Assembly: GCF_041146395.1 (NCBI RefSeq) | Contig: NC_091001.1 | Span: 106,166,965 to 106,230,964, forward strand | Source of the DNA: Eulemur rufifrons | Taxonomy: Eukaryota > Chordata > Mammalia > Primates > Lemuridae | Direction: 5' to 3' | Length of the DNA stretch: 64,000 nucleotides | Part shown: piece after piece, positions 25,731 to 37,488 of the stretch | How the letters are laid out: every line of letters begins with the position of its first letter | Numbering within the stretch: the first letter of the stretch is position 1 | The notes under the pieces: model-generated | The model's input: only the letters and a program-made list of their open reading frames with translations | Told to the model about the DNA's origin: nothing | Database searches by the model: none | Program-made: the position numbers and the translations under genes

Positions 25731-25868
25731 CATGCTTGAAGCTCTGACTCAGGGTTGGGGGGCATGGGCAATATACATAACTTAAACTTTTGTACCCCCA
25801 TAATATGCTGAAACAAAAAAAAATAAAAAAAATAAAAAGTCAGTTATGACTAAAAAAAAAAAAAAAGA
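25731..25868 (+). mobile_element. Lineage-specific L1 3' end (severely 5' truncated)
   Basis: Only the last part of a lemur-type L1 3' UTR remains: 'atgcttgaagctctgactca', 'ggcatgggcaatatacataa', 'cttttgtacccccataatat' and 'gctgaaac' followed by A-rich sequence. The reverse complement of the same region opens the elements at 38,240 and 41,580. The A tract is interrupted by 'gtcagttatgact' before a final run of 15 A. Confidence 0.85.
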
Positions 25869-26094
25869 CTGGAGTCAATCCTGGATACATTTGCACAACG
25901 CCCATATTTCACTAACAGATGTGCTGACTGACATGTGATCTACATCTTGGCCTTTGAATAGGATGTATTTCAGAATGTATCTATCTTGAAAGGTGGTTGA
26001 CAACTTATTTAGGTATTATTAGCTACTATGGTTGACCACTGACTCCCTGCTTATTGCAGTGTTTGCCATTTTGTGTTTGTTACTGGATCTATTT
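25869..26094. other. Unassigned interval
   Basis: No feature recognised. Confidence 0.4.
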
Positions 26095-26265
26095 TTCCCT
26101 TCAAAACAATCCTATAAGTAAGACATCTATTTCACTAAGAAACATAAAGTAAAGGAAACTGTACAACTTACCAGTGAGCATACATCTAGTAAGTAGCTGA
26201 CATGGGAATGATCCTAGCTCTGAATCCAAGGTTTGGATATTTTCCCTACTATATAATGGCTCCTA
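26095..26265 (-). mobile_element. MIR fragment
   Basis: 'caatcctataagtaagacat', 'gtacaacttaccagtgagca', 'tagtaagtagctgacatggg' and 'gatcctagctctgaatccaa' parallel the reverse MIR consensus. Confidence 0.7.
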
Positions 26266-26359
26266 AGACTCTACTGCACATTTCTGGATCTCCTGTAACT
26301 GGTGTGAAACAGTTGCATTTATCCTTCGAATTCCTGTGAATTACACTACATTTATCACT

Positions 26360-26555
26360 TTTGTAGGAAGTAATATTTGTTGATAACATGTCATGTACTA
26401 GGCTTTGTGTTAGTTGTTTTATAAACACTGTATTGAGTAAATGTTTTACCTTTATTGTAAGGAATAATCAGAAATTCAGAGAGATAAAAGTCCATAGAGT
26501 TAATAAGAGAGTTTAGATTTGAACACAACCTGGTTTCATGCTAAAACCCTAAGGT
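26360..26555 (-). mobile_element. MIR fragment
   Basis: 'catgtactaggctttgtgtt', 'agttgttttataaacactgt', 'aaattcagagagataaaagt' and 'tagatttgaacacaacctgg' parallel reverse MIR ('gtgccaggcactgttcta', 'gaggcacagagaggttaagt', 'gattcgaacccaggc'). Confidence 0.7.
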
Positions 26556-27869
26556 TTTTTCAACTGTCCAAAAAATCATGACCTTTAACAGAAAATCCTA
26601 AGAAAATTTTCAATAGTTATTATGTTTTTAAGTAAAAGTAAATTTCTCAGTGACAGAAGATCTAATTCAATGTGTTAAAGAAACTGATAATTCATTCTTG
26701 CAAGCTGCTGAAATGATACATCACATTGGGCCGTGAGATATAAATTAACATACACTAGAAATTAAGTACAGGTGAGTGTTACAGCTGAGATAAGAAAGTA
26801 CATAAACAAACCTGAATTTGAGGCATAAATATCAGGTGACAGATGTGATGCTTATCTAGCTGAAAACTTTACAATCAGGCTGCCTTCGTGTATAAGGGCA
26901 CACTACGTGGCTTTATGAGAAAACAGAACTTTGAAATAGCTCGAAAAATCTTATCTTGGTGTCTGGCCTGGAAGAGAAGGAGAGTTCATTTTTGGAAAAC
27001 AAAAACCTCCTCATATTCTAAATAATAGAGAAAAGATAATAGGAAAGAAAAAGGCATCTGGTGTACATTGATATTTTTCTAGCTGGAAGGCAATTATAAA
27101 ATTATTAAGTTTATTTTAGTTTACAGATGTGAAAAATAGAGATCAAGAGAAGATTAACATATTCAAGCCCATGGAGCTTATTATTGCTAGTAACTTAGGT
27201 TTCCTTTTCTTAGCTCAGTGATTTCCTGTAGACTGCACATTAGTGTGATTTAGGGGTGGAACGTAGGTGATATCAACTCCAATAAATACACACTGGTTTT
27301 GTACACACGAAGGCATGGTGCTCTACAGTGAGAGCACATTTTCAGCTCAGGGCACAAGGGTGAGTCTTCTCACCGGATGATATTTACAATTCTCTTCCTA
27401 TTTCCACAGCTTGAGCAATACACTGACCATTGCAGGCAAATGCAGCCTGCAAAGAGAGAACATAGGTACACTGAAAAGCATAGCAATTTAGAGAAGAAGA
27501 GACTGACTAACAACTGCAGAGGATAGTCTAGAAAATTAAAACATACTGTGGAATTCAATTAAGAGCTTTTGGTATTTAAAGATTGTAACTGAAGCAAGTG
27601 AATAAACAGATACCAAAATATACTAAATAAGAGCAACAAAGAAAAAAAGCCACATTCTTATTACCAACAATGTGCTGGAGACTAAAATCAGGCTAGGATA
27701 AAATTTTTGGAATTTAGAAGGCAAATAAACAGCATTAACTTAGAAGAGAATGTTTCTTGTAGAAATGGTAAGTATTAACGCATACTTACTGAGTTAGACT
27801 TGCTAATGAGTTAGACAAAAAGGGTATCAAAATTGCCTTGTCTTAATTTAAGGTCACCAAAAGCAGACC

Positions 27870-27903
<34 letters not shown>

Positions 27904-30489
27904 CTAGGATGCACGTAGTTTTGCGGGAGATGATTCCAGGAACAGTGGAATGGAGAGAGTGACACAAGAAAGGAAGAAAAGCCCATTTAAGGTGTATAAC
28001 TATTAGTTCATCTTCAGGCAACACGAGACTTCTGACAATCAAAGGGGATGCTTCCCAGAACTGTTCACCTAAAAAGCTATAGCTTTGTTCACAGTCTGCA
28101 CCTACTATCAGTTAAAGGTTACCTTGAGGATGTTAACTTCCTGCCTTCCCAGATGGAATTGTCGTTGAAGACAATCCAGGAACAGAAAGCAGAAAGTTGA
28201 GCCAAGTAAATTTGAGGAGAGTCACTAGCGGCAGGGAGTGAGTCTGAGCTCTTCAGGACGGTTCACTACAGCTGTACTGCATCTGAGGTGGGCTGAGAGG
28301 ACATGTCACAGCCACCACAGTTATCTACCAGAGCACTGTATTTCCTGTGTATTTGTTATAAGCGATTTTTGTTCCACACATCGGTCTCTTTTATGCCCAT
28401 AATTAATTAAGGAAAGATATCCATCCAGGTGGTACATTTATTTTGGATGAGGTAGGTTCTGTTTGCCTTTTATAGGTGTCTAATGGCCAGAGATGTCAAA
28501 TACAGAAAAGCACCTCCCCCTATACTTTTCTCCCTTATTTTCCTGTTGATTCAATGCTGTCTGATTGTGTGTAGTGTTTCACACCACACTTCTCCCACCC
28601 TACTGCAACTCGCTGTGTATTTCATGTGCTGATGGAAAAGATGGCTTATTCATGAGTCACACAATGCTCATCTGATTATTAATTTAAATTGCAATACTGG
28701 GCAAAACAATTTCAGTGATTGCTTTTAAAATAAAAATTATTCTAGCATATTATTAATGACATTTTAAATAATGACATTAAAAGGAAAAAATGAACTTTAT
28801 GATGAAGAGATAATGAGTTAGTTTTTGAATACACCGTTGTTTAGTAGATAACAGAAGCTTTCATATGCAAGAACAAAAGATTTGGGAATTGTTGGTATTA
28901 GACAAAGAGAAGATGAATTCTCTTATGGAAATGTGAAAAACAAAACGGAAGCATCTCTATGGATAGAGATGGGGAACTTTTGAATGTGAGTACAGAAGGC
29001 AGAAGAAGAGTTAGGGAATGAGATAGGGAGTAGGGTCAAGAAATTTTTAAAAATAAGCATTCATGTTTTAGGATGCAGAGAAAAGAAAGCTTTGATTAAA
29101 GTATTGAGTGTTGCAAATTTGATATCAGGAAGTCATAAAGGACTCTAGTGATATCCGTTTTTTTGTTTGTTTGTTTTTTCCTTTATGAGCACTTTCATGA
29201 ACTGACAGCAAGGGTTTATTGACTACAGAAGGGCTGGGAGAGGGGTACAGCCTGAGGACATTTTGAGAAGCTTAACACTGAAATCCATAGTTTGGAGAGT
29301 ATCTCCTATTATCATGGGTAGACTTTTAATTTAATGTAGTTTTCATTTTGTAGAATTTTAAGACATTAACATTTTTATAGTGAGAAATAAATAATGGAGA
29401 CAGAGAAATTGAATCTGTTGGAGGAAGGCAATTATTGATACATACTGGTGGAGTAGGGATGTTCCCTTTTTCAAAAGGGTGGGGGGTAGGCATAGTGAAA
29501 ATACAAACTAATCTAGAACTCAAGAGGGAAAAAAGTATTGATTGCATATCTGATAGTCTAATGTTTTCAGGTAAAAAAATAAAAGCATTTGATCAACTTA
29601 CTAGGGGAAGTGGTGTCCCGATACTCGAGAAGAATGAAATTAGTGAACAACAGTAAAAGATAGTGTATATTTAAGAGATGATGGTGAGGTTCTGTTTACT
29701 TGCATAGAAGTAGACAAAAGGCGGAGGGTTTCTGTGGATTGTGAGTGTCTCAGAAAGTCAGGATAGAGTGCCAACCATTGCTTTGCCACTAAATGACAGC
29801 CCAACAGTCACTTAATGTCTCTTGATCTTAGTTTATCTTTTTCTAAATGTAGATGCTGAAAAAAATATATTTTTGGAAGCCAAAAATGATAATGATATGA
29901 TGAAAATGAAGGATGGCAAAATCAAGTAAGATTCACAGAGGAATTAATCTTTCACAGCTGTGTGAGTTGAGCAGGTGGATATAAACACCAGGCACCAGGA
30001 TGGATCCTCTCCTTCGAAATAAAGATGTGGACAGAGAAGAGCCTTAATGGAAAATAAATACTAAGTGTCCTATGTATCCCACATGGGAGGGACCTTGTGG
30101 GACAATTTTATAAAAACAAAGTACATGGATTTTGTGATTGTTTGCAGAAAAGTTACATTCTACTGTTTGATATGATATGTCAATTTATACTCTAAGAACC
30201 AGATCAAAAAATTCAATTTCTTGCATTTTGTTAAGAAATTAAAATTCACATGAACACATCAAATTTGAAACTTTCCTTAAATGATAAAAACTTAAGACAT
30301 TCCCTAAATGATAAAAAGTTAAGACATTCAAGTATTTATTGATGTGGTCATTATCTTAAACATAAACTATATATAATTAATAATTCAGTTATTTATGTGT
30401 CTTGCAGATCAGATACTATCAAGCAAACTGCTACCTATGAACATGTTATTTTTAACTCAAGGACAAATTATTAAAATTCATAATTTTTA
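26556..30489. other. Longest unassigned stretch, about 3.9 kb
   Basis: I recognise no gene and no repeat body here. Local items are an A-rich tract at 27,870-27,900 made of (A)n and (AAAAG)n, and a T/TTTG-rich tract at 29,157-29,178. Paired reverse and forward frames near 29,326-29,656 are short chance frames. A modest G+C rise at 28,120-28,330 has no open frame. Confidence 0.45.
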
Positions 30490-31760
30490 CTAATAAACAT
30501 TATTTTTTGGAGCAGATTTAAGTTAGGAGAAAAATTGCATTGTATAGTTCTATGGCTTTTGTCAAATGCACAGTCTTATATCCACCATTACATCATCATA
30601 CAGAATGGTTTTATACCCCAAAATTCCCCTGCGCTTCACCTGTTCATCCTTACTTCCCTTGCCTGCCTCCCTGGAAACCATAGATCTTTCTACTTTTTCC
30701 TACAAGTTTGCTTTTTCCAAAATGTCATATAGTTGGAATTTCATAGTAGGTAACCATTTCAGACTTGATTCTTCTACATAGCAATATGCATATAATGTTT
30801 CTCCATGTTTTTCTGTAGCTTGACCAAAAGTTCATTTCTTTTTAGCACTGACTAAAATCCCATTGTATGGATGTACAAACTACAAAATGTAGTTTGCTTA
30901 TCCAAGAACCTGTGGAAGAATGCCTTGGTTGCTTACAAATTTTGGTAATTACAGATAAAGTTGCAACACATATTCATGTGCCAGTTTTCGCGTGAATATA
31001 AGATTTTAACTCATTTGGGTAAATACCTAGGAGTGCAATTATTGTATAATATGGTAAGATTATATGTAAGACTTTGTAAGAAACTACCAAACTGTCTTCA
31101 AAGAGGCAGTATCATTTTGCATTCCCACCGTCAAGGAATGAGGGTTCATGTTACTCCACATCCTTGCAGGAATTATGTTTTCTCAGTGTTTTGGATTTTA
31201 GCCATTCTAATAATGGTATAGTGGTATATCACTCTTGTTTTAATTCATGTGTTTGACATTTGATGATAAACATATTTTCATGTGCTTACTTGCCATCTGT
31301 ATATCTTATATCTTCTATAATATCTATTCAGATGCTTTGTCAATTTTTAAATTGGGTTATTTGATTTTTCATTGTTTAAAGAGTTCTTTATAGGTATTGG
31401 ATACAAGTCCTTTATCAGATAGGTGTTTTGTAAATCTTTCCCCCCAGCCTGGGGCTTGTCATTTCATTCATTAACAGAGGAAAGATCAGTTGACTGTATT
31501 TCTGTGGGCTTGTTCATGGGCTCTCTGTTCTGTTCCATTAATCTATTTGTCTGTCCTTTCACCATTACCACAGTGTCTTTCATACTGTAGCTTAATTGTA
31601 ACACTTGAAGTCAGGTAATGTCAATCCACCAACTTCTAATTCAATATTGTGTTCACTATTCTGGGACTTTTGCTTTTCCTTATAGACTTAAGGATCCATT
31701 TGTTCACATCCATGGAGAAACTTGCTGGGATTTAGATTCAGTAAGTTATAATTTCCCAAT
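30490..31760 (-). mobile_element. L1M fragment, 3' UTR and part of ORF2
   Basis: Reverse-strand old L1. Landmarks are 'ctccctggaaaccatagatc', 'gtcatatagttggaatttca', 'tttgggtaaatacctaggag', 'gaaactaccaaactgtcttc', 'tttgcattcccaccgtcaag', 'catgtgcttacttgccatct' and 'ttctgttccattaatctatt'. Stops interrupt every frame. It is 5' truncated near 31,760 and is nonfunctional. Confidence 0.9.
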
Positions 31761-32089
31761 TATTTTCAAAATTAATTTCCAGAACTATCCTCCAGTTATA
31801 TAAAAATATTCAGGTATAAATACCTGACTATATATTAGTTAAAAATTAAATTTATATATTATACAAAAATAGCCAGATAAACTTTTTTCCCAATAAACTA
31901 CTTGTTCGTTAGGTAAAATGAAAGACTGTGGGATTGTCTGTGTTGGTGGCAGTGTCGACACATAGTATTACCCTTTAAGCCAATCAGGCAAATATTAATA
32001 ACAAGAAGGGAGAGAAGAATCATCTTTCATTACTCATTGACTATTATCATTTTCATAGTATTTTAAATGGCCTAACCTCAATGTTACCC
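31761..32089. other. Unassigned sequence
   Basis: AT-rich; nothing recognised. Confidence 0.4.
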
Positions 32090-32101
32090 AAAAAAAAAAA
32101 A

Positions 32102-32139
<38 letters not shown>

Positions 32140-32144
32140 AAAAA
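32090..32144. repeat. (A)n(CA)n(A)n compound repeat
   Basis: A run of about 16 A, then about 15 CA units, then about 10 A. This is the usual way a retroelement poly-A tail evolves into a microsatellite, but no forward retroelement body is recognisable just upstream. Confidence 0.93.
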
Positions 32145-32711
32145 TCAATATTTTTTCTGAAAGGCAATCATAAGTTTCAAATAATAGACATTAACGATTT
32201 CCAACATGATCACTAGGAATAATTTACAGTCTGAACCATACTTTTGAAAACTATTTCTACAAGTCTGTGCAGAATTTATTCCTATTCAATGATTAGTAAT
32301 CATTATACTTGTTACTTTGGGAACCTTAAATTCTGTTGCTGTACACTTTCAGACTTCTGTGAAAGGTGCTTTCCAGATGATGAGTATTTTGCACAGCAGC
32401 AATGATCCACATCAGAGCAGTCTTGAAGGAAATGTTTAACATGGTGGAGCCACTCTGCACAGAGACCACTCGGCAACTCTGCAGAGTGTTCACATTTCCC
32501 CCTTTTTGTCATGAACCACCCCATCCAGTTCAGAAGTGTCCAGACTTTAAAATACAATCCTTTTTTCCACACAGAGATGAGTATGATAATGCTATATGCA
32601 GAGAGCACTGTGCATCCAAGGATGCAGTCTTACAGCAAGTCTAAGGAAATGTTCCACTCTAAGAAAGCAATAAGGTACAAGGAGAAAAAAACAAAAACAA
32701 AAAATGTACCT
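32145..32711. other. Unassigned sequence with overlapping open frames
   Basis: Both strands of 32,312-32,650 carry 80-98-codon frames that overlap one another. The region is somewhat richer in G+C than its surroundings. I cannot match it to a repeat or gene, and overlapping frames on both strands argue against real coding. It could be part of an LTR or conserved non-coding DNA. Confidence 0.35.
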
Positions 32712-32755
32712 TGTTTCTGCTCTCATTCACCTCCAGTGGTCTTGGGCATACCATT
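32712..32755 (+). mobile_element. MIR, 5' part (split by the processed pseudogene)
   Basis: 'tgctctcattcacctccagt' and 'ggtcttgggcata' align with the MIR phrases 'gctctgccacttacta...' and 'gaccttgggcaa'. The MIR resumes at 33,517 on the far side of the retroposed insert. The last 12 bases (32,744-32,755, 'gggcataccatt') are the left target-site duplication. Confidence 0.7.
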
Positions 32756-33505
32756 TTTTTTTTTAAGAAAAATAGAAAACTTTATTGGAAGTATACACAA
32801 GGGTTATAGTCATGTTCTGAAGGGGCTGCTGCCTCCATGTCTTCTTCCAGGGTAGACTGGGACTCCCCAGCCATACTCTCTAAAAGGGTCTTTCTGAGGC
32901 CCAAGTCACCAGCCCCATCTCCTGGGCCTCTGGGAGGGCAGGGGACAGCCTCAGCATGTTCCCCAAACTGCAGAGAGAGCAGCACAGGTGGAAAACCTTG
33001 AGCACCTTCCTCAGGGAGAGCAAGAGCAAGATCAGCAGCAGAGTGATGCTGGGGAAGGTCAGTGTGGCCACGAGCCCATGCTTCAGCATCTTCAGGAAAC
33101 TGCAAAGGGGGCTCCCCAGGGAACTTTGTACAGGAGGTGTAAAAACAGGATTTCCAGCCAGGCTGGAAAGGTCATTTCCAACTTTAGATCCTCATCCGGC
33201 AGATTATGTAAACCATGCAATACCTGGAGGGCCACCTGTAGGCCCTATAGTGTTGGTGAGAGCTTCTTGCAGTGGTTCTTTGGAGGGCTTGCTATAACAT
33301 ATTTGTTCCACCTCCTGCTCAAGCAGCAGCCTGGGCTGGGGGGTGGGAGGCCATGAAGAAAGAAGCCTTCTCCTGCTCATATTCCCAGGATGCCAAGACA
33401 ATCAGACCCTACTGCAGCCCAGGCCTGGGGTTGTCGTTACTCTGGAGGAGAATCACTAGCTACATGCCAAGCAGCAAGACTAGGGCAACCAGCAGAAGCC
33501 CCCTG
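32756..33505 (-). pseudogene. Processed pseudogene (retroposed mRNA), parent not identified
   Basis: A G+C-rich island of about 750 bp with the anatomy of a retroposed mRNA on the reverse strand. It has a poly-A tail (T-run at about 32,754-32,764), an AATAAA signal at about 32,778-32,783 read as 'ccaataaagttttc', no introns visible, and flanking near-duplicate 'gggcataccatt' and 'gggcagccatt'. Reverse-strand frames are open in segments but shift. One has a hydrophobic stretch (LTFPSITLLLILLLLSLRK at about 33,010-33,070) and another ends in SEHDYNPCVYF just before the poly-A signal. In-frame stops occur upstream. The parent is probably a small single-pass or two-pass membrane protein, or the segment may be mainly 3' UTR. 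I could not name it. It has no promoter of its own and is presumed dead. Confidence 0.8.
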
Positions 33506-33516
33506 GGGCAGCCATT
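33506..33516. repeat. Right target-site duplication of the processed pseudogene
   Basis: 'gggcagccatt' mirrors 'gggcataccatt' at 32,744-32,755 with one indel and one substitution. It is consistent with an old insertion by the L1 machinery. Confidence 0.6.
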
Positions 33517-33650
33517 CGGTAAACTGTAATGTCTTCATCTGTAAAAACGAGGCTACTGACAGTTCATTTGTAGGACTTCAGAGATGATTAAATGAAACCA
33601 TGTACAAAATCACATGGCACCAATTAAGTACTCAGCATATGTTTCTTACA
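33517..33650 (+). mobile_element. MIR, 3' part
   Basis: 'gtcttcatctgtaaaaacga', 'gagatgattaaatgaaacca' and 'ccaattaagtactcagcata' match the MIR 3' half. Together with 32,712-32,755 it forms one MIR split by the pseudogene. Confidence 0.82.
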
Positions 33651-35762
33651 TTGAAGTTTATGTGAGGTATTTAATAGCTCTCCATTCCGCACTTAATTTT
33701 GATAATGAGAAAACTCACTTCATCCATCAGGCAAGTTCTTGCAGAAGGTTCATTTCCCTTTACAAGTTCAGTTTTTAATACACAACCAAGACTCTTTCTC
33801 TTCTTTCCTAAATCTCTGCTTTCAACAAGATGATTTTTCATTTCCCGCCAATGCCATGGGATATTCCCCTAAAAAAATAAAAGTGAAAACTTATCCAATG
33901 CCATAATGAAAAGAGGTCTTTGGGAGTTAAAGGCTGAGTATCATATGAGTATATGGAGTACACAAATAAATTCTGAGATATGTAAGACATGCTTTGTTTT
34001 TTTCCATGATGGTTATGACCATTGAAAAGCTATAAATCTAAGAATAAATGTCAACATATTATAATTATTTTTTTACATAATCTTGTCTAATAAAAATAAA
34101 AAATAATAAATATATGCCTGGACATTTTCTACTTTCCTACTAACTATAATCTTAACAGACCAAATAATGAGACAGAAAGAACTTTAGATATCTGCAGATA
34201 GATTATATAGAGGGAGGTGCAAATACATACAGTGTTTAGGGATTGATAATGCAGTCAATTTACTTAACTCTCCAATTCATGATGAATGAATAAAAAGAGT
34301 GGTACAATTCCCTGGGGAAATAATTTTTACCTCTTTAAGCCTAAAGTGAAAATTTTAAAGTAGAATATATATTTATTCACACACACACACACACACAACC
34401 ACTCATAGAAAGGCATACTGAGAGTTAGATTCTCTATATATTAAATTTTAAATCTAGAATAATCAATTTTCAAAATTCTATGATAAAAATAGTTTCTTGT
34501 TTTATTTTTTGATGCACCAATTTTTTTTAATTTTGAAATATTTTAGCTAAGAAAAGACTGCCGAATGGTAAAGTTTGTAAGTAGTCTAGATTTCAGAGGT
34601 AATAGAGCTACACAAGAATGAGTTGGTGCAAACTATACAATGAAAGGAAACATACTTTGTCCTGTTGAAAATGATTTCTTTTTAAATATCAGAGGCATTT
34701 AAACTAAAAACAAATGCACATAAAGTCTACACTTAAAAAGTTAGCCTGGAGAAAAGGATTCAGGGCCAGATCTGCCACAGAGAAGGCATAAAAGCAGATT
34801 GTCTGGGTTAACTTTGTATCCCAAGTTCTTCCTGTGCCTTGGGTAGTCTTGAATTTGATTATGAATCTGTGTTGGAAGCTATTTTAGATGATTATGTTAT
34901 TTTGTTTTGTTTGGGTTTGAATTTTGCTTGTTTATTTTTATTCTACCTTCCATAATAATACTCCCTTATTTTACTGTAAATCTACTCCAGGGCTGCTGCT
35001 TTGCATAACTCAGGTAAGTGCCTATTACACGTAGTTCCTGTGGATGGCATCCCATCCACCTGGGCTCAGCCTTCACAGAGTTGTGTGGCGTCTCTGTCCA
35101 TCCTTTGTTGGAAAATGATGGGATGCTTGAGAGGAGCTCCACAGTCATTTCCACTCTGAATATTCTGAGATGTCTGTCTTTTCGCAATTTTTTCTCCTCC
35201 TTCATTTCATCTAATTCCCTGGCTTTACATAGCATCTTATACTAATGAACCTGCATTAATCAAATCAAGTACTGCTATCTGATATTACAGGCAACGTTCA
35301 CATAATAAGAGTTTTATTTTTCTCCCGATTCATGCCACAGTCCAATTCAATAGACAGAAAGTTCTGGGCGGTCTATCAGAGAACTTCACTACGGTTTTGT
35401 TCTTCCATATTCTAGATACCTCCACTGGTTTTCTATGTTGACTAGTAAATAGTTCTAAAAAATGTGTGAAAGACCTCATGAGAAATTTTAGAGCTAAATC
35501 TGTAAAAAGTGCACATTATTTAGCTGTTGGTAGAACTTAGACACATGACCCCACCTAACTTACCTTTCTACCTACCACCATCTATCCATTCATCCCAGAG
35601 AGGAAAAGGAAGCCATGCTTTTTACAATATGGTTTCATCTCTATCACAATCTGTTCTAAATATATTTCACATTTTTTTCCACACATGTATGATATAAAAA
35701 TTACTCCTGAGGAGATAACCCAATACCCCTTCCAATCATTCTTGTCAGTTTAAATCTAGACT
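33651..35762. other. Unassigned sequence, with a short CA repeat
   Basis: No gene recognised in about 2.1 kb. A (CA)n run of 10 units lies at 34,378-34,397. Overlapping frames on both strands at 34,966-35,245 show no similarity that I know. Confidence 0.4.
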
Positions 35763-35770
35763 CTCTAGAT
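35763..35770. repeat. Left 8-bp target-site duplication of the hAT element
   Basis: 'ctctagat' pairs with 'cgctagac' at 35,898-35,905, 6 of 8 identical. hAT transposases make 8-bp duplications. Confidence 0.6.
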
Positions 35771-35897
35771 CAGTGGTCTCCAGCTGTTTGGGGGTAGGGG
35801 GAGTCGTAGTCAGGCAGTGATACACAGCCCAGTTCCTACGGTAACTAGCAGGCCATGGACCGGTACAGGGCTGCAGCCCAGAGGGTGGGGACCGCAG
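35771..35897. mobile_element. Non-autonomous hAT element, 127 bp, with terminal inverted repeats
   Basis: The left end 'cagtggtctcc' and the complement of the right end 'ctgcggtcccc' match at 8 of 11 positions. The interior 'gcaggccatggaccggtaca' and 'gagggtggggacc' match a common primate repeat whose consensus starts CAGTGGTCCCC and carries 'aacaggccatgga'. It is shorter than the full consensus, so it is internally deleted. It is flanked by an imperfect 8-bp duplication. An open frame at 35,855-36,175 begins inside it and is chance. Confidence 0.75.
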
Positions 35898-35905
35898 CGC
35901 TAGAC
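35898..35905. repeat. Right 8-bp target-site duplication of the hAT element
   Basis: 'cgctagac', partner of 35,763-35,770. Confidence 0.6.
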
Positions 35906-36755
35906 AATGTACTGAACCAGAGTCATCTGCCTCCATCCCCATGTAAACACTCCAAATACAGGGTAGCAAAGCTGGGACTAGCACAGCGTGCTCAGGATTG
36001 GAACATTGTGAGACAGATGTTTGAGGTTCCTTTCCCTATGACTGTGGGTGGAAATTTCCTCATTATACCTAATTTTGTTCCCTGGGCAGATTTCCCTGTG
36101 TCTTCTCTGACTCTTGCCCCTGCCTTCTACAACCTTCTTCCTTGTCTAGCCTATGTTGCCATGTATGAAGTATAGGTTGGGGCCCATGGGATTCCTGAAG
36201 GTCGTAGAGCTTTGGAAAATTGTTTTCTACTCAAAGTAAGGGTGGTGGCTGAAGATTGTTTTAATTCTCTTATGATTGATGACAATTTAATCTGGGCTTA
36301 ATGTTTCTTTAGCAATATAATTCCAGCAGAAACATAGTAAACATCTGATCTGTTTCTGATCAGTTCCATATTCCAACAGACACATGCAGAGTCCTTTCTT
36401 ACACATTTTACTCAAATGATTTGTTTTTCCTGTAACCACTGTGATTATTCCTACCACCTTCAATCTAATGGAAGGCATCTTGAGGGTTTCAAGATTTAAT
36501 GGTAAGATCACACTCTTTACCTAGTCTTTGACAAAGGCATCTTCTTAACGTGTTTCCACAGCTCAAGAGCTTTTATAGTATTATCTCCCAAATTTGGAGA
36601 AACAGGCATTATTGACTTTCCCTTCAAATTAAAAAAACGGGGGGGAGGGGCTGAACTTTTTATTTTCTTTCATTATACTTACAATCTTTCCAAGTTTCTT
36701 CTGAGCTCATCTCCTTCCTGTAATACCTTGTCAACACAGCCAATAAGCTGTATAA
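35906..36755. other. Unassigned sequence
   Basis: No repeat body recognised. A G-run 'gggggggagggg' lies at about 36,639-36,650. Confidence 0.4.
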
Positions 36756-37265
36756 GCAAAATTATACTGTATTCATTTTCTACTTCTGCTGTAACAAATT
36801 GCCACATATCTAATGGCTTAAAACAGCATATATTTATTATCTTACAGTCTGTAGGTCAGAAGTCCGACATGGGCCTCCCTGGGCTAAAATTCAGTTGTTG
36901 GCAGGGCTTCATTCCTTTCTGGAGACTCCGGGGAGAATCCTTTTCCTTTCCTTTTACAGCTTCTAAAGGCCTCTCCCTGACCTCGCCTCATGTCCATCTT
37001 TAAAGCCTACAAAGTCCAGCTGAATTCTTCTTACAATCGCGTCTTTCTGTTTCTTCTCCTCTGCTTCCGTCTTTCACTTTTAAAGATCCTTGTGGCTACC
37101 CTGGGTGTATCTGGATAGGCCAGTTTCATCTATTTTACCCGTTAGGTCAGCTGATTGGTAACTTTCACAATCTTAATTCTCCGATGCCATGTAAGGTAAC
37201 ATATTCACATATTCCAAAGATTAGAGTGTGGGCATCTTTGGGGGATGATTATTATACCTGCAACA
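36756..37265 (-). mobile_element. MaLR-type LTR (MLT1-like), nearly complete
   Basis: Reverse-orientation LTR. The left end 'cttctgctgtaacaaattgc' and 'ggcttaaaacagcatatatt' correspond to the LTR 3' end. The middle 'ggtcagaagtccgacatggg' and 'actccggggagaatcctttt' and the right end 'catgtaaggtaacatattca' and 'ggcatctttgggggatgatt' correspond to its 5' end. About 500 bp long with no internal viral genes next to it, so it is a solo LTR of an ERVL-MaLR-type element. Subfamily not assigned. Confidence 0.82.
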
Positions 37266-37463
37266 CACACTAACACTTTATTTCAAATAATTCCCTTTGG
37301 AGATGTCAGTATCAAAGGCTTATGGTCTGTTTTCCAAATTCTCATAGGCAAAAGTTTTACCAAATATTTTGATATTTCTTTATCATGAATATCCAACTTT
37401 CTAGACTCTAGCATCAATTTCCTCATCACCCACAGTTTGATAGATAAGCTGATGCAACATGTG
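37266..37463. other. Unassigned interval
   Basis: Short AT-rich interval; no features. Confidence 0.4.
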
Positions 37464-37488
37464 TATATATATATATGTATATATATAT
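37464..37488. repeat. (TA)n-rich simple repeat
   Basis: 'tatatatatatgtatatata' type tract. Confidence 0.85.

Noticed and set aside
32312..32855. Overlapping frames on both strands as coding exons
   Set aside because: Frames on both strands cover the same bases, and the last one runs into the poly-T end of the processed pseudogene.
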